A DNA stretch of 64,000 nucleotides, taken from Conoideocrella luteorostrata. Lineage: Eukaryota; Ascomycota; Sordariomycetes; Hypocreales; Clavicipitaceae. The position numbers and the translations under genes are program-made. Shown one piece after another: positions 10,802 to 22,900 of the stretch. The notes beneath the pieces are model-generated. The model had not been told where the DNA came from. It saw only the letters and a program-made list of their open reading frames with translations, and did not search any database. Position 1 is the first letter of the stretch. Each line of letters opens with the position of its first letter. The stretch is from NCBI GenBank assembly GCA_032433595.1, contig JASWJB010000007.1, positions 124,001-188,000 of the forward strand. The letters run 5' to 3'.

Positions 10802-11277
10802 GCCTAGTCACGAAGCGCTTGGTATTGCCAAAAAAAAAATGCATTCTTTACTATAAGGACTGCAGTACTGAGTAGTTGCATCACTTATGATATACAGTGT
10901 CATAACAGACCGGCGAGCAAAAACTCCACAGTAGTAAAAGATCCAGTTATCGCGGTGCTCACTACTCCGTACTCTCCACAGAGAAGCTGGTCATAATGCA
11001 TCAAGCTAAACTCAATGCAGCGCTCGAATCCTCTCTATGCCGGAGATTCAGGCCTTCGTCTACCCCGTACTAGTACTCCATGGAGACCTAAATACGAGTA
11101 CCCGCCAGCGCCGAGCGATCGGATACCCGGATACCCGCCCGATATACGGAGTGGTACGGTATGATATGTCAGACCAACCAACCCGTGGCACAATCATAAC
11201 TGGCTTTTCCTCAACAGCAGCAAATTGGGCCCTTCTTTCTATCTCCCGGCTCTCGGCGCTCAGGGCTTTATACAAGA
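10802..11277. other. Intergenic, 476 bp
   Basis: Spacer before the Zn2Cys6 gene. It contains a TACTCCGTA motif at 10963-10971 and a near-match (TACGGAGTG) around 11145. No TATA box is evident. Confidence 0.5.
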
Positions 11278-13329
11278 ATGAGAGTGCAACAGGGCAAATC
11301 CGCATCCGCCAAAGGTGGAGCTTCACGGGTTTCGGCGGCCTGTCTTGCATGTCGAAGCCGACATATTCGTTGTGACGCAACCAAGCCAGCCTGTAAGAGG
11401 TGCGCAGAAGATGGCACAGAGTGTTGTTATACAAAGTCTCGGAGAGGAGGTCTCGACAAGGCAGCACTGGCTGCGAGGAGACAGCGTCTGGCACTAGAGC
11501 AATCGTCAACTGGCCAACCGAAGGAGTCGCACGTTGTGCAGAATGAGCGCCCAGAAATACTTACCGACTCGAATTCAACTTCACAAACCTCATCCCAATG
11601 TAATTCTCATAAACCCTCTTCTGTTTTTGAGACGGTATACTCAGACCTCAGCGATGCAAGTTCAACGAACCCCTCTTTCGAGCTAAGTGGTGACCTCACT
11701 GCCGACCAGTTTATCACCACCTACTACAAGTGTTTCCATTCCTTCCATCCGCTCGTCTTGCCGCACCGGTACTTGAATCTTTCATGGAGGGAGGGAACAA
11801 AAGCAAAGCGCTTTAAACCAGTGTTATCTTGCATGAGATACATCGGGTGTCTCTATGCCCGATCAAGCGAGAGTCTTCGGCTGCGCAAGGACGCAGCAGA
11901 TGATATCGCTCAAGCTAAAGCCCTCACCGCGCAGTGCCCATTCCTCTGCCAAGCAAACTTGCTCTATTCCATATCGCTATTCTGGTCCGATGATAGAGCC
12001 GGATCGCGACGGTACATGGACGACGCAATCAGCATGGCTATCTCTTTGGGCATGCATCGCCAGGAGTTTGCGGCCATGTTTGGTGAAGGCGATGCAATAT
12101 TGGCAGAGAGCTGGAGGAGAACATGGTGGCAGATATATATTGTGGAGTGGAACTACACAGCTATTACGCGGGAAACTAACTCTCGTATGCGAGATGTCTG
12201 CGCGGCGGTCGACCTACCATGTGAGGAGCACGAGTATGAGGCTGGTGTAAGTCAATGCCCAATATGCTCGCAGTCAACCCATGTTCCAGACGTTTTCCGT
12301 CATAACGTTTAGATTTTTTCTGACGAAAGCTCGCCAGGCCATACCCACGCCAGCATCACTCGCCGACTTTGACTCCCGGGAATTTGCATCAGAGAGCCCC
12401 AGCTTCTCATTGTTTGCATATCTCATCGGATCAACAAGAGGCATTGCGCAAATCTTGGCAGGCACGCCACTCAACAAGGAGACATACCCACCAGTTGAGG
12501 TGGTTGAGGCAGCAGATGCCATGGTCGATGGATGGATATTGCTTCTTCCCGATTCCAAGCGACCAGTCATGTCCAAGACCGGCGAGATTGACGAGCTGCT
12601 GTTCCAAGCCTATATGGGGATGCATGCGTACGTGGCTCCGTTCCAGAAATAGAACGAATCCACTCTACTCCAAATGTTAGCTGACATTCATCACATTACA
12701 GAGGCATGGTTGGCCTGCATCGTCCCTACTCAGCGCTCTTGTTCGACCCCCTTGAAGAAATATCCAGCTGCTTCACCAATGCTCCCGGAAATGAGCCCCT
12801 GGACGAGAACACCAACATCCACACAATGAGATGCCTTGCCTCCGTCGAAGCACAAATTAGACTCATGACGCTCCCTAAGCGGCCATTCTGTCACAGTCCA
12901 TTCACCATATGCATGATCACTACAGGGACGATTCCCTTCCTCTCAGCATGCAAGTTCTTGCTGACAGGCACGAAACTGTCCATTGCTCGAGAACAAATCC
13001 GTCTCACGATAGGGTGCCTCAGGTCTCTTGCTCATGTATGGCCCCAGGGAGAGAAAACTGTCAAGGAGATACAGGCTATTGCCCGGGAGGTTCTGGGTCT
13101 CGGTGCATCTGCAGCGTCTATGTCCTGCCCTCAGCATAGCACCGCAGCAAGTGGTACCTCGTCGAGGGTGAGTGGTTCCCAACGCAGCCCGGAGTCCATG
13201 AATGGTAGTCGGGATAGTTCAACGATGGAAGAATCGTTGTTTCCGGACTCTATGGACAGCTTGTCGTCGTACTGGGACATACAGAATCAGCAGATTGATA
13301 TGAATTTGTGGTTTACCAACTATTCATAG
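11278..13329 (+). CDS. Zn2Cys6 transcription factor (fungal_trans domain)
   Basis: Three exons: 11278-12246, 12338-12627 and 12702-13329, giving 628 residues. Intron 1 (12247-12337) has donor GTAAGT, branch CTGAC and acceptor CGCCAG. Intron 2 (12628-12701) has donor GTACGT, branch CTGAC and acceptor TTACAG. The joins read EYEAG/AIPTP and GMHA/GMVGLHRPYS, as expected for the family. An AG at 12311-12312 was rejected because it breaks the frame. The binuclear zinc cluster is C22-x2-C25-x6-C32-x6-C39-x2-C42-x6-C49, followed by basic residues. The middle homology region (about 140-420) has SISLFWSDDRAGSRRYMDDAISMAISLGMHRQ and the WRRTWWQIYI motif. The tail is Ser-rich and acidic, as in activation domains. 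It is nuclear and DNA-binding; targets are unknown, with the SnoaL-like gene just upstream a candidate. Confidence 0.92.
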
Positions 13330-13522
13330 CTTCCTACTCATGCTTCATCAACATAGCCTCTCTCAGACGTATATGATATATTTATCCATTGCGAGAATCA
13401 TAAGCGAGTCAATATGTGCTTCATCGTCTACTATTTACTTCTCAACGCTCGTCTCATTTACTATCTGCACCTAAATAATGCCCACCGCCCTCTTCAGTCA
13501 ACGCAAACACCCGTCCAACCCA

Positions 13523-14089
13523 TTATTGATCATCAAACAAAACATACCAATACAGCGCCACCTCACCCCTCTCCTCCGTTCCCCAATATAAAAACTCATC
13601 AAACCCTCCAAACCTCGCCCCAACCGCCTTATAAAACCTACAAGCACCCACATTGTTGTCCTGAGTCTCAATCCTGATCCCGCTGGCGCTCTTCTCTCTC
13701 GCCCACCCAACCACCTCCCCAAATAATTTCTTGCCCCACCCTTGTCCTCTGAGTTCCCTTGATACAGCGAAGTCATGGAGTGTTACCATATTATTCCAGT
13801 CCACAAAAGCCATGGCGTATCCATGCACAGAGTTGCCTGTGCCGTTTTCTTCGCGAAGTGCGAAAACAACACGGTGGGCAGCATCCTTGGCGGCCGAAAA
13901 GTCTTCGTCGATGCCGCCGTAGAATTTTGTTCGCTCTACCGCGGGGACTGTTTGTATATCATGAAGCGAGGTAGCCCTGGAGAGGTGGCTGTATGGTCTG
14001 GCGATGGTGGACGTGATTTCGAACGTGAAATCACCCTTGAGTGAAGAGTTTCTTAGACGTTTAACAGGATCAATTTGTATTTTAGACAT
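13523..14089 (-). CDS. GNAT N-acetyltransferase, streptothricin-acetyltransferase-like
   Basis: A 188-residue intronless protein. Acetyl-CoA motif A is plain: LHDFAVSRELRGQGWGKKLF, with the pyrophosphate loop RGQGWG. The next block, IRIETQDNNVGACRFYKAVG and then GGFDEFLY, is the hallmark of bacterial streptothricin acetyltransferases (ETQNNNVxACxFY, GGxDxxLY). It probably transfers acetyl from acetyl-CoA to an amine in the cytosol. Resistance to a nucleoside antibiotic or lysine-type amine acetylation are options that sequence alone cannot separate. The start at 14089 places a strand-forming N-terminus (GDFTFEITSTIARPY) typical of this subgroup. It is tail-to-tail with the Zn2Cys6 gene (about 190 bp apart). 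Confidence 0.86.
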   Translation of the reverse strand: MSKIQIDPVKRLRNSSLKGDFTFEITSTIARPYSHLSRATSLHDIQTVPAVERTKFYGGIDEDFSAAKDAAHRVVFALREENGTGNSVHGYAMAFVDWNNMVTLHDFAVSRELRGQGWGKKLFGEVVGWAREKSASGIRIETQDNNVGACRFYKAVGARFGGFDEFLYWGTEERGEVALYWYVLFDDQ

Positions 14090-14677
14090 ATTAAGTAGGG
14101 TTAAGGCGATGTGTTGGCAGAATAAATAGATGTAGGGATTCCTTCGTGTGTGAAAATTGCGGCGCGATTGGCTGAGAGATATTTAGGTGAGAATTTGACA
14201 GCTAGGAATTAATACTGCTTTCTAATGATTAACACAGTTCATAGCTGTTTGGTCTCATCTAGTCGCCGTATCTCGCGTTGTGCAGGTACTAGTATGATAT
14301 CGGTGGAGTACAGGTCAAAGTCTAACTTCATCAGCGACGATCCCGGGTGATGTGACTCATCACCGAAACGCCGCCTTTTGGCGGGCTAGGAGGAAAATGT
14401 ACAATACAACGTAAAGTTTAGAAATTAAATGTTGCCGCATAAGATCTATTCAGTTCTCTCTGATAATACGTAAATGTTGTAATATAAACATTAACCTAGA
14501 AGGGTTGTTCTAATAAAGATATCATGTATGAAGAAAGAGGCTAACTCTTCCTAATATGCATCGCTCCGGCTGCGGGTATCGGCTAGTGAATTATAATGGG
14601 GTATGCCAAAACAAAAACAAAAATAAAGAAAAATTCACTATGTGCCTGAGCAAGCTTGACCGCACCCTCTCCAAGTT
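14090..14677. other. Intergenic, 588 bp
   Basis: Upstream of the GNAT gene and downstream of the transporter, which are both on the minus strand. No coding signal seen. Confidence 0.5.
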
Positions 14678-16471
14678 TTACCCGCGGGCATCAATCTCAG
14701 TCTCGGTTTCGGAATCCGAATCCCTTGCCAATGTCTGTCGGTTATCGAGCTTGGGGTTGCGCAGCAAGAGTGCAAAGAGAACAAGGGGGACGCACAGGCA
14801 GATCCCAGTAATTGTGAGCAGCTTCTGCACAGACTGATACGACTCGACTATAGCCGTACGCTCTGGAGTGCCAACGGGATAGTTGAGATAAACTGAAAGC
14901 GGTGCACTATACATGGCCGATGCCAATGTTGAGTTCAAGAGACTCAGCTCCCTCTCTAGTTTTCCAGGCAGGACTTGACTCCAGATTGCGCCAGAAACCG
15001 TGTTACCAAGAGCAGAACCGACGTTATAAGTCGCCAAATAGATGCCGGTGATTACTGCCAAGTGTTCGTGCTTGACGGTCACCTGTAGCGAGGCTTGGGT
15101 GGTGTAGGGGAAAAGACCGCCAGCTACTCCGAGAACAACTTGAGCACCAATGACACCAGCCCGAGCTGCACTGGTGGCCGAGCCCCGGAAATGAATCAAG
15201 AGACCAAAAGCTACCATGTATAGCGCGGTGCCAGCAATCACAAAGATCTTAAGACGCTTCACCTTGTACACCACCAAGCCGAGCAGTGTGCCGACAATAA
15301 CACTAGTGAAACTGTAAAGTGAGAGAATTCGAGTGGCTGTTTCTTGGGAGAAGTCAAAAGCGACCTGCAACACGGTGTAGAGAAAGTCGCTCTGTGTTGT
15401 ATAGGCAAAGTTCAGGAAGACGGCGATTCCCATGGGCGCCCACACCGAGCGATCCTTCATGCTAGCAAAGGGGACGAGCGGATGCGGTGCCATGAGCTCC
15501 CAGACGACAAAGACGGGAAGACAAACAACGCCGATCACAAGGGGCGCAATAATATGAGCTTCTCCCCACTTACTGCTCTCGCCTCCGGCAATGGTCAGCG
15601 GCACAAGAATTAGATCAAGCACAGCGATGATAAGAACTATGCCGATGATATCCAGCAGCCAGAACAGTTCTAAGGACAGGCTCCGAAAGCCGAGCTGTTT
15701 AAAAGCAGAAGTGTAGTTCCCCAGAAGCCCTTGGCGCTTGGCACGGCGAGAGACCAGCATCAAGGGAATGACCAAGGGCAATGCACAAATCGGCAAAATA
15801 ATTGCCCACATGGCTATGCCCCATCTCCAACCAGGACCACCAGGAACTTTCAGCACCGCTTCCGACACATTACCACTGACCCAAGTGTTGATTATAAAAG
15901 GCAAGGCCGGAATGTAGCTGAAGAAAAGACGAGATCGGGTCGAGGTAATGTCAGCAATGATGACTTCGACCAGTAGAAGCAGCATGGTGAAGCCAATTTG
16001 GTAAATCACGCCGCCGGCGGAGAAAGTATCGACATTTTCCGAAACAGCCTCAATAATAGTGCCCGCCACGTAGAAGAAGATGGATACGCAAATCAGTTCA
16101 ACGCGACCAAAAACGTCGGCAATTTTGGCTGCAGTAGGCTGAGCACCCACAGCAATAGCGGATCGCAAGAGGTTCACGGTGGCGGAGAGAGAGTGTTGGG
16201 AAAAAGAATTGGTCGCGACAGTCTGGTAGGCAAGCCGAAGGGTGCCATCGAGGCCGTAGACGTAAGCGACGAGAAAGACGCCAAAGAAGATGCACACGCG
16301 GTCGAGATTAGTGATGACGGACGAGATGGCTTCGACGCGGGCGACACCAGGAGACTTGATGTCCTTGATAGCATCGGCGGCGGTGATGGTCAGGGAGGGA
16401 TCGCCTCCGACTCTTGCGTTGGAAGCATTGGGCTCCGGTGCGGCTTTCTCTGCTTCGCTTGGATGACGCAT
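14678..16471 (-). CDS. Siderophore-iron transporter, MFS (ARN/SIT type)
   Basis: A 597-residue protein without introns and about 14 predicted membrane spans, the usual size and topology of the DHA-like siderophore family. Family landmarks: [20 protein letters not shown] in span 1, [14 protein letters not shown] in the first cytoplasmic loop, [32 protein letters not shown], and [13 protein letters not shown]. The N-terminal 50 residues are polar and cytosolic; the C-terminus is an acidic Ser/Asp/Glu tail. It should import ferric-siderophore complexes (triacetylfusarinine- or coprogen-type) by proton symport at the plasma membrane. The exact ligand cannot be read from sequence. No siderophore biosynthesis gene is in the window. 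I see no clean ATCWGATAA iron-repressor site within 600 bases upstream; a near match (ATCTGATTA) lies near 17231. Confidence 0.92.
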   Translation of the reverse strand: MRHPSEAEKAAPEPNASNARVGGDPSLTITAADAIKDIKSPGVARVEAISSVITNLDRVCIFFGVFLVAYVYGLDGTLRLAYQTVATNSFSQHSLSATVNLLRSAIAVGAQPTAAKIADVFGRVELICVSIFFYVAGTIIEAVSENVDTFSAGGVIYQIGFTMLLLLVEVIIADITSTRSRLFFSYIPALPFIINTWVSGNVSEAVLKVPGGPGWRWGIAMWAIILPICALPLVIPLMLVSRRAKRQGLLGNYTSAFKQLGFRSLSLELFWLLDIIGIVLIIAVLDLILVPLTIAGGESSKWGEAHIIAPLVIGVVCLPVFVVWELMAPHPLVPFASMKDRSVWAPMGIAVFLNFAYTTQSDFLYTVLQVAFDFSQETATRILSLYSFTSVIVGTLLGLVVYKVKRLKIFVIAGTALYMVAFGLLIHFRGSATSAARAGVIGAQVVLGVAGGLFPYTTQASLQVTVKHEHLAVITGIYLATYNVGSALGNTVSGAIWSQVLPGKLERELSLLNSTLASAMYSAPLSVYLNYPVGTPERTAIVESYQSVQKLLTITGICLCVPLVLFALLLRNPKLDNRQTLARDSDSETETEIDARG

Positions 16472-19014
16472 CTTGCCTTCTTTGCCGTCTGTTTACTCGC
16501 GGCAACCAGGATGCATAAAGTAGGCAATTAGACGAAAATACAAGAGCAGCGCAGCGCACCAGAATTAAAAGAGGCGATGCCTCTCAGCGAGAAGGAGCAA
16601 TTGCCCCACGACAATCGATCCGAATGAGACAACGCAATGGCAATTACCGCGAACAATAAATTATTTTACAACGGTAGCAAAGACAGTAGGTGACTACTCC
16701 GGACTGTGAAATCGAAGCCCCGTCTTGATGGTGTCTCACTCCGGAACCGGAAGGTGAAAGGTGGAAGGCGGACGTTGGAATGGAAGCAGCTAAGCAGTCA
16801 ACATCAAGGGAGGGATCTGAGACATTTATGCTCAGCGTAAGTTGGTTGGTGCGCTGGTGGGACTGATTGATTAAATGGACGGTTAATGTAGTTACGAACC
16901 AAGTTCTATTTACTCAATATGTGTAATCGAAGCATATTCCGAAGAGTTGTGGCGACGAGCGACGGACTAAAGGTTACCCAACTGCACCAAGGTTGGAAGA
17001 AAGTTGCCCCTGAGCGCATTTGTTCTCCTAATATTGGATGTGTTACGAATATGTAGAAAAACTCGATGCGCATGCAACCAGTTCAGCTCGTTCAATTCCT
17101 GTGCTTAGTGCCGTCGCTTCGCCTTCATACTTTAGTCGCGCGTCTTCTAGGAATGACTTGGCGAGTTTTTTTCTTTCCTTACATAACAACGGGCCAGGCG
17201 CTGAGTAACTAACTAGGATATCAGATGGATCTGATTAACTAAAAACCAAGCCTAATCGTCTGACCAAGACGAACTTTGGCGCCAAAAATCCACTCAAGAC
17301 AAGGTGACCCTGTCCTGCAGCACGAAAGTTTTTTGCTCTCGGCTCCGCCATGAGAACAATAGAAACCCCCGACCTTCGAATTTAGCACAATAGCTGTACT
17401 GAATGACCCTTAGCGGTGCGGCTAAGACCCTGAAGCTCGCTGTCGGGGTCGGGACATTTGTGGTGTAATGAGTGCGCTCTCTCTGCCGACATGTTGACAT
17501 AAATTTTGTCATGCGCAACCTTCATTTTTTTTAATTTGTTCCTGCCCCAGCTTGCCCAGCGGCAGCTCATCAATCTTGAGTTGTGATAGCTTATCTGGCA
17601 AACCGCCACGGACGAGGAAGCTGTGGATGTATGTATGTGCTTGCATATTCACTGCCACATTATGATACGAAATTTTCCACTCCACCTTCTTGTAAGGATG
17701 TTCTCCGTATCTGCACGGAGTGGGGATGCGACGGCTCTTCTATCGAGACTTGCCCTCTACAACAAGGCGCTTTAATCGAGGAAATTTCAACGCGGCTCTA
17801 AGCTACGGGGAATGGGTATGTAGGACACGCGCCCAGTCAATGGGTCTGCTGCTCCATCACCCCATATCAACAAATCCACCGCTCACGCTAAACGCGGCGG
17901 CAACCCTGTAAAATGTGGTGGCATAGGCTAAAAACCGAGTTCGTCCGAAATTGCCTGTCGGCTTTATACTTCAGGCTCGGGTGCCTTCTTTACACAATGC
18001 ATATGTGCCATAAACTCCAAAAGATTCTTCACGTTGAGTGCTGCAGAGTGGCGGCAGGAAGAACTGCAGTCGCGGTAGACACGCTCCTTGCTACGTATAT
18101 CCAGAAGCGCTCAACTCCAAGAGCGTACGTTTACTTCTCACTTGTGCTGAAAGGACTGGTCACTCAAGACATTGGTGTGAAGGTGGGTGTCATGCACGTT
18201 GGACGTTTTTGGCCCAGATTTATACTTTACAAAAGCGAAGAACTCTTAGCTTATTGTAAGTTTCTGTGGCGTTTATGCTCTTGGATTGAGCGCTCTAAGG
18301 AAGAATTATGTGAGTTGAGCTGTCATCAATGTGGACTTTGAGGCAAAATTGTACAAATTTCACGATGGTTACTGCCCCGGCAGTCCCCCCTTCACCGTGT
18401 GACCGCCTGTCGCAGGAACGATTACTTTTGACTTATATACATTGCGGTTCCGACGGGTTTTTATAGTTACCGGAAAATCAAGACCGTCGAGTCGTTCGAC
18501 CACAACAGATTAAACAATTAAACAGCTTCTCAACATATCACCATGAGCAAGCACATGTACACCAAGATATTAACCCAAAGGGCTAATAGACTACTCGCAA
18601 GTAGACCCGAGTAATAAAAGCAAAGTCAATGGATTTTATTCAACTATTCTACGAGAGTATATACCGTCTTATATGTCCAAGGCTACTGAAATTGTAGAGT
18701 TCCCACATTCTCATCCTCGTTTCCATGTATTTGCGGGTCGCGCAATTCACCAGTTTGAGACGTTTCCTGTGACATGTGTGGTTCAGATGTTTCAACAGTG
18801 ATGTACCCATCTATCAAAGCCGTTATGATATATTGGGCTCATTGCAGCAAAACAATGCATCAAACCCTAGAATCATTATATTACAGGAAATAAACACTGC
18901 TAGCTTCAAAATAGAGCAAGTTGAATTGATACAAAAGGATAGGAAAGAATTATTGTCGAAGAAATAAGAAACCCCAGCCGTAAAAAGAAAATTCAAGTGA
19001 GTGGCCCGAATAAC
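16472..19014. other. Intergenic, 2.5 kb
   Basis: No gene recognised. The longest frame, 17913-18341 (+), encodes a Cys-rich 142-residue peptide with no known domain; I do not call it. Confidence 0.5.
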
Positions 19015-19917
19015 TCAAGCATCACAATTGTGATTTGCATATGTGTCGCATGGCTTGCCACTGTGCTTCTTTCTGCAAACAGCTTCACCCGTGTTGATGT
19101 TGACGATAATAATATCAATATTATCGTCCGCAGTTCCACCCGAGGGTGTCATCGTTACTGTAACGTATTTGACTGTTGTCTGTGGCTTTGGCTCAGAGGA
19201 TGAGATATCGCCGTTGTTGAAAGTAGAAGGAACAGGCGACTGCTGGTTGATAGTGACAGTTTGAACGGTCTGCTTCTGAGTGCTGGGTGCTGTAGTGGCT
19301 GCAGAAGAAGTATCTGCGAGAGAATTGATAGTTGAAATGAATATTTTCGCAGTAGCATTCTGCAAAATAAGAGAGGGATTACTGATATTCGATATTGTGA
19401 AAACGGGGGGTTTGGTCATATTGCCACCCATAATTGCAGGGCTCGTAGAATTCGGGACATTGGGCTGTGACTTCAGGATATTGATATTGGCGTGGCTTGT
19501 AGATAGAGAAGTTATGCTCCTCTGGATCGACGCTGTCCCTTTAGATTGCGTCCGTGTCTGTTTTGTAGTTGGTAGTAGCTCTTGTAAGGAAGTTCCAGTT
19601 ATGTAAACGAAAACTGTTAACGGTGTCGGGTTTACTAATGGCTGAGAAGCTGTGACTTGTTCTGTGATCGTCCGTTCTAGAGTGACCGTAATATTGGAAG
19701 GTGAGTGGTCTTGGTTAATGTAAATTGTCTCCGTTTCTGAAGCCATTACAGACTGATGGATATATATCGTGCTGATTGCTTGATTAGGGTTGCTTTCAGG
19801 AGGGTTTGAGGGGCAGGAACACCATTGTTGTCTGCCGTAAAGATTCCGCTCCTTAAGACGATTAGCCTGCGTAAGTAGCAGCTGAGGACCAAGGAACCAA
19901 AGACTAAGTCTATGCAT
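19015..19917 (-). CDS. Orphan Thr/Ser-rich secreted protein
   Basis: The frame is open from 19965, but the better start is the internal ATG at 19917, because it begins a signal-peptide-like segment (MHRLSLWFLGPQLLLTQA). This gives about 300 residues. The mature part is rich in Thr, Ser, Asn and Gln, with several N-glycosylation sequons (NITV, NSTS, NMTK, NATA) and stretches such as TVKYVTVTMTPSGG, which recall fungal cell-wall and adhesin stalks. The end is CRKKHSGKPCDTYANHNCDA, with three cysteines near the C-terminus. No domain recognised and no GPI signal. An alternative is that this is a chance frame in a gene-poor region. Codon composition and the signal peptide argue mildly for a gene. 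Confidence 0.5.
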   Translation of the reverse strand: MHRLSLWFLGPQLLLTQANRLKERNLYGRQQWCSCPSNPPESNPNQAISTIYIHQSVMASETETIYINQDHSPSNITVTLERTITEQVTASQPLVNPTPLTVFVYITGTSLQELLPTTKQTRTQSKGTASIQRSITSLSTSHANINILKSQPNVPNSTSPAIMGGNMTKPPVFTISNISNPSLILQNATAKIFISTINSLADTSSAATTAPSTQKQTVQTVTINQQSPVPSTFNNGDISSSEPKPQTTVKYVTVTMTPSGGTADDNIDIIIVNINTGEAVCRKKHSGKPCDTYANHNCDA

Positions 19918-19965
19918 ATTCAGATATAACTTCAAGTAGAAAGTTGTGCGGTTGGGTGAAGGCAA

Positions 19966-22900
19966 AAATTCAATACGAAGTTGAGTAGCAAATAAGATGG
20001 ACCACGGCCGAGAATCATGCCGACATTTATATACTCAGATCACAACTTATGTTCTTTCAAGGGTCCGATCGGTACAGTATCTGAACGCCTCGAGATAAGA
20101 GAAAGTCTCGTTCACAATGTATGATTGATTACCACAGTAACCGAGGGGCTGGATATCGGGTTGACGTAGATCGTCACTTTACCCAGTAGGTATGGGCTGG
20201 GAGCTCGTTGCGGCGCAACCTCACGGATCATTTGTATGAACATCGGCAAATGGACAGAGCTTGTGCCTTATGGCAAATTTTAAGCCTTACCGGAGCTTCT
20301 CATGGCTTGCAGCATCTAGCCAATGTGGCTGCCACCCTCAAATAAATTCCTTCTGTCTTTCATGCATACTCCCGTTCAATTCTAGCTACATGAAGAGACT
20401 AGTTCAAAATGATCCTAGAGAGGCAAGTATGATTCAGAACACCAAGGTGTAAGCCACATATTCGGGCACGCATTCCAACGGGAAAGGCTTGCTCATGACC
20501 CAGGTGCGTGAAAATTTGGAGTATGATGTATCAGTTTCCTTGTTGTGGTCAAAAATGCACAAATAGTTACTCAAAACTTGGAGCCTGCTGAGTAAATGCT
20601 TGTTCTTCTGTAAGTTTCAAGCGACGTAAGCTTTTTTACAATTTCTTCTTCAAGAGAGTTATTTAAACTTTCGATCAAGTGTACATGAAGATTTAGTGCC
20701 GTCTTACTGCAACAGAAAAGCTCCCGGTGTACCACCGCCTCAGCACAGAAGAGTGATAGCTGGGCTATGATAGGATGGGGGATATCCTAATCTCGCGTGT
20801 CTCACATGAACCATAACAATGGCATATGGACTATGGGGAACGTTTGCAGTGCCAGATCTACTATTAAGACCTCAGTGCTGCAGATCTGGTATTATTAGGG
20901 CCTAGATCTTGTGGCCTAAAACACTGGATAAATGTATCCTCTAGCCCCGTAATTTTAGGATCTGCGTCAGGTGTGTCGTTGTCAAGCGGTAGCTTGGCGA
21001 CATTATCGCACTAATACGAAATATATGCTAAGGTATAACCCTGTGCATATCTCACTTGGATATCGGCTTGCTTGTTCAGAGGTCCCGGTGTGCGGAACGA
21101 CGATGGAGTTCCTTGCGTAAAATAGGTAGGCTCGTCTTAATTATCTTTTCTAAAGCCACGGCTGATGGACGGTGTCAAGAAACAGCGGTTTTGCCTAGGC
21201 TGCGTAGTGAGACATACTGCTGTGCACCTCATCTAATGTCTGAGATGGTGCTCCCATTGCCTGGTTGCCATGAAGATGGCCAGCATCCCGAATAAGTACG
21301 GAGCAGTCAGTCGAGTAATTAAATGCTTTCGCATTCAGAGACGGTTATGTCCACTATCCTATTGTGGTTGCCAGGGAGTGAGACACTCACACACTGAAAG
21401 CGTAATGTGTGGATTGTCAATGCCTGTTTGGAACAACATGTGGCGGCGCCAGAATACCGTACGCACGGTAAAATCCAAGACACTTCGATCTTGCACGATG
21501 TACTCCGTACACTGGTGGCGAGTTGTGAAACCTGGCGTCTGACTTGTCTTTTGCGACATGTCATGGGGATCAACGGGCGTGACCGGGAATAATGCGAGGC
21601 TCTCTGCTAGGACTACCTTTTCTCGTCCTGAGCCTGAATGAGAGTTGTGTTTCCTCAAACTAAGACGTTGCAGCAGTCGCCTTCATTAAACATGCGCGAA
21701 TAGCACTAACAATGCTAGGCCCTCTGCCAAAATGACATCAATTGTCACCAATGCCTATCTCATTGCTATGCGATCGGGCATCCACATGAACGGCATCCCG
21801 GCGCCCGGAGTTGCATACTTGAGTGTGTCAGTCTACATGCCTAGTTAACGATGAAAGGGCCACCCTGGACCAAATAATTGGCATGAGATCTCCATACGAC
21901 TGAGAGAGCTAAGATGCCTAGGTAGCTTGCTTTCCCCTCCATATCATTGCTGGTCACGTACCATGACTCTGACTGGTGGGGGGTCCCTTAGACAAAGCCC
22001 AGCGAACCCCTTTTGACGACACGAATCTAACTTGAGGCGCGCACTGCAAGGGATGGAATACACTGGCCGGTTGTCCCCCCACCTACAGCAGGATTGGTTC
22101 ACGGCGATATTACATGGCGCCAATGCTCGCCAACTGCTCGGTTGAGTTCAACATTGATGACTTGACCAGCTGTGCGATTTCCGGGATAAGTAGAAGCATA
22201 ATACGGCGGTGAGAAATGATGTTTTCGCTGTGCTTGGTGGTTCACTCCATCACGGCTGGGACTGTGCTCTATGCGCATTGACAAGCGACATCAGTTCTGG
22301 TGCATTGTCTCTTTCAGAAAATCATGTCCCCGACTGTAGATCACAGGGCAGGGTGGAAGCATTGCCCAGGCAACAATGAAGGCAGCTCATATGTTGTAGA
22401 GCAAGAATATGTGAATTTAACGTCCGGGTGACAGAAGAAATCGCTAACTTATCATTCACATGGTAGTCTGGTAACGGCGCCCGCAGCTACAATAGAGGTT
22501 GCTCTGGTCTTGAGTGACCATGAGCTTCCACGATGAACTGCTGGCGATGGTAGCTGGACGCTTAGGCACTGAAACACCTGCGTACTTCGGCACTCGGGTA
22601 GTTACTCGGTTACTCCGTACTTAGTTACTTGGTTACCTGGTTGCTTGGCCGGAGTACTCCGACCAATAGAAGTAGAGTCCAAGTTTGTCTCTGCCCTAGT
22701 TAGGGAGTAGACACCACTCCACAGTCAACTAACTACCGTCTGGCTTTCGGCGCCTCCATTCCTTTTCAAAATGCATTTCAGATCTTCCTCCATCCAACGG
22801 TCGTCGCTCCGCACAATTGACATCTGCGCCAATACCAGGACAAGGGCAGAGGTTCTCCCGATTGGCTTAGGAAGGGCGGGAGGCAAGGAAAGCACAACAT

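Noticed and set aside
12247..12312. Alternative 66-bp first intron in the Zn2Cys6 gene
   Set aside because: The TTTAG acceptor at 12312 puts the next exon out of frame; the acceptor at 12337 keeps it.
17913..18341. 142-residue Cys-rich plus-strand frame
   Set aside because: No signal peptide or domain, atypical composition; likely chance.
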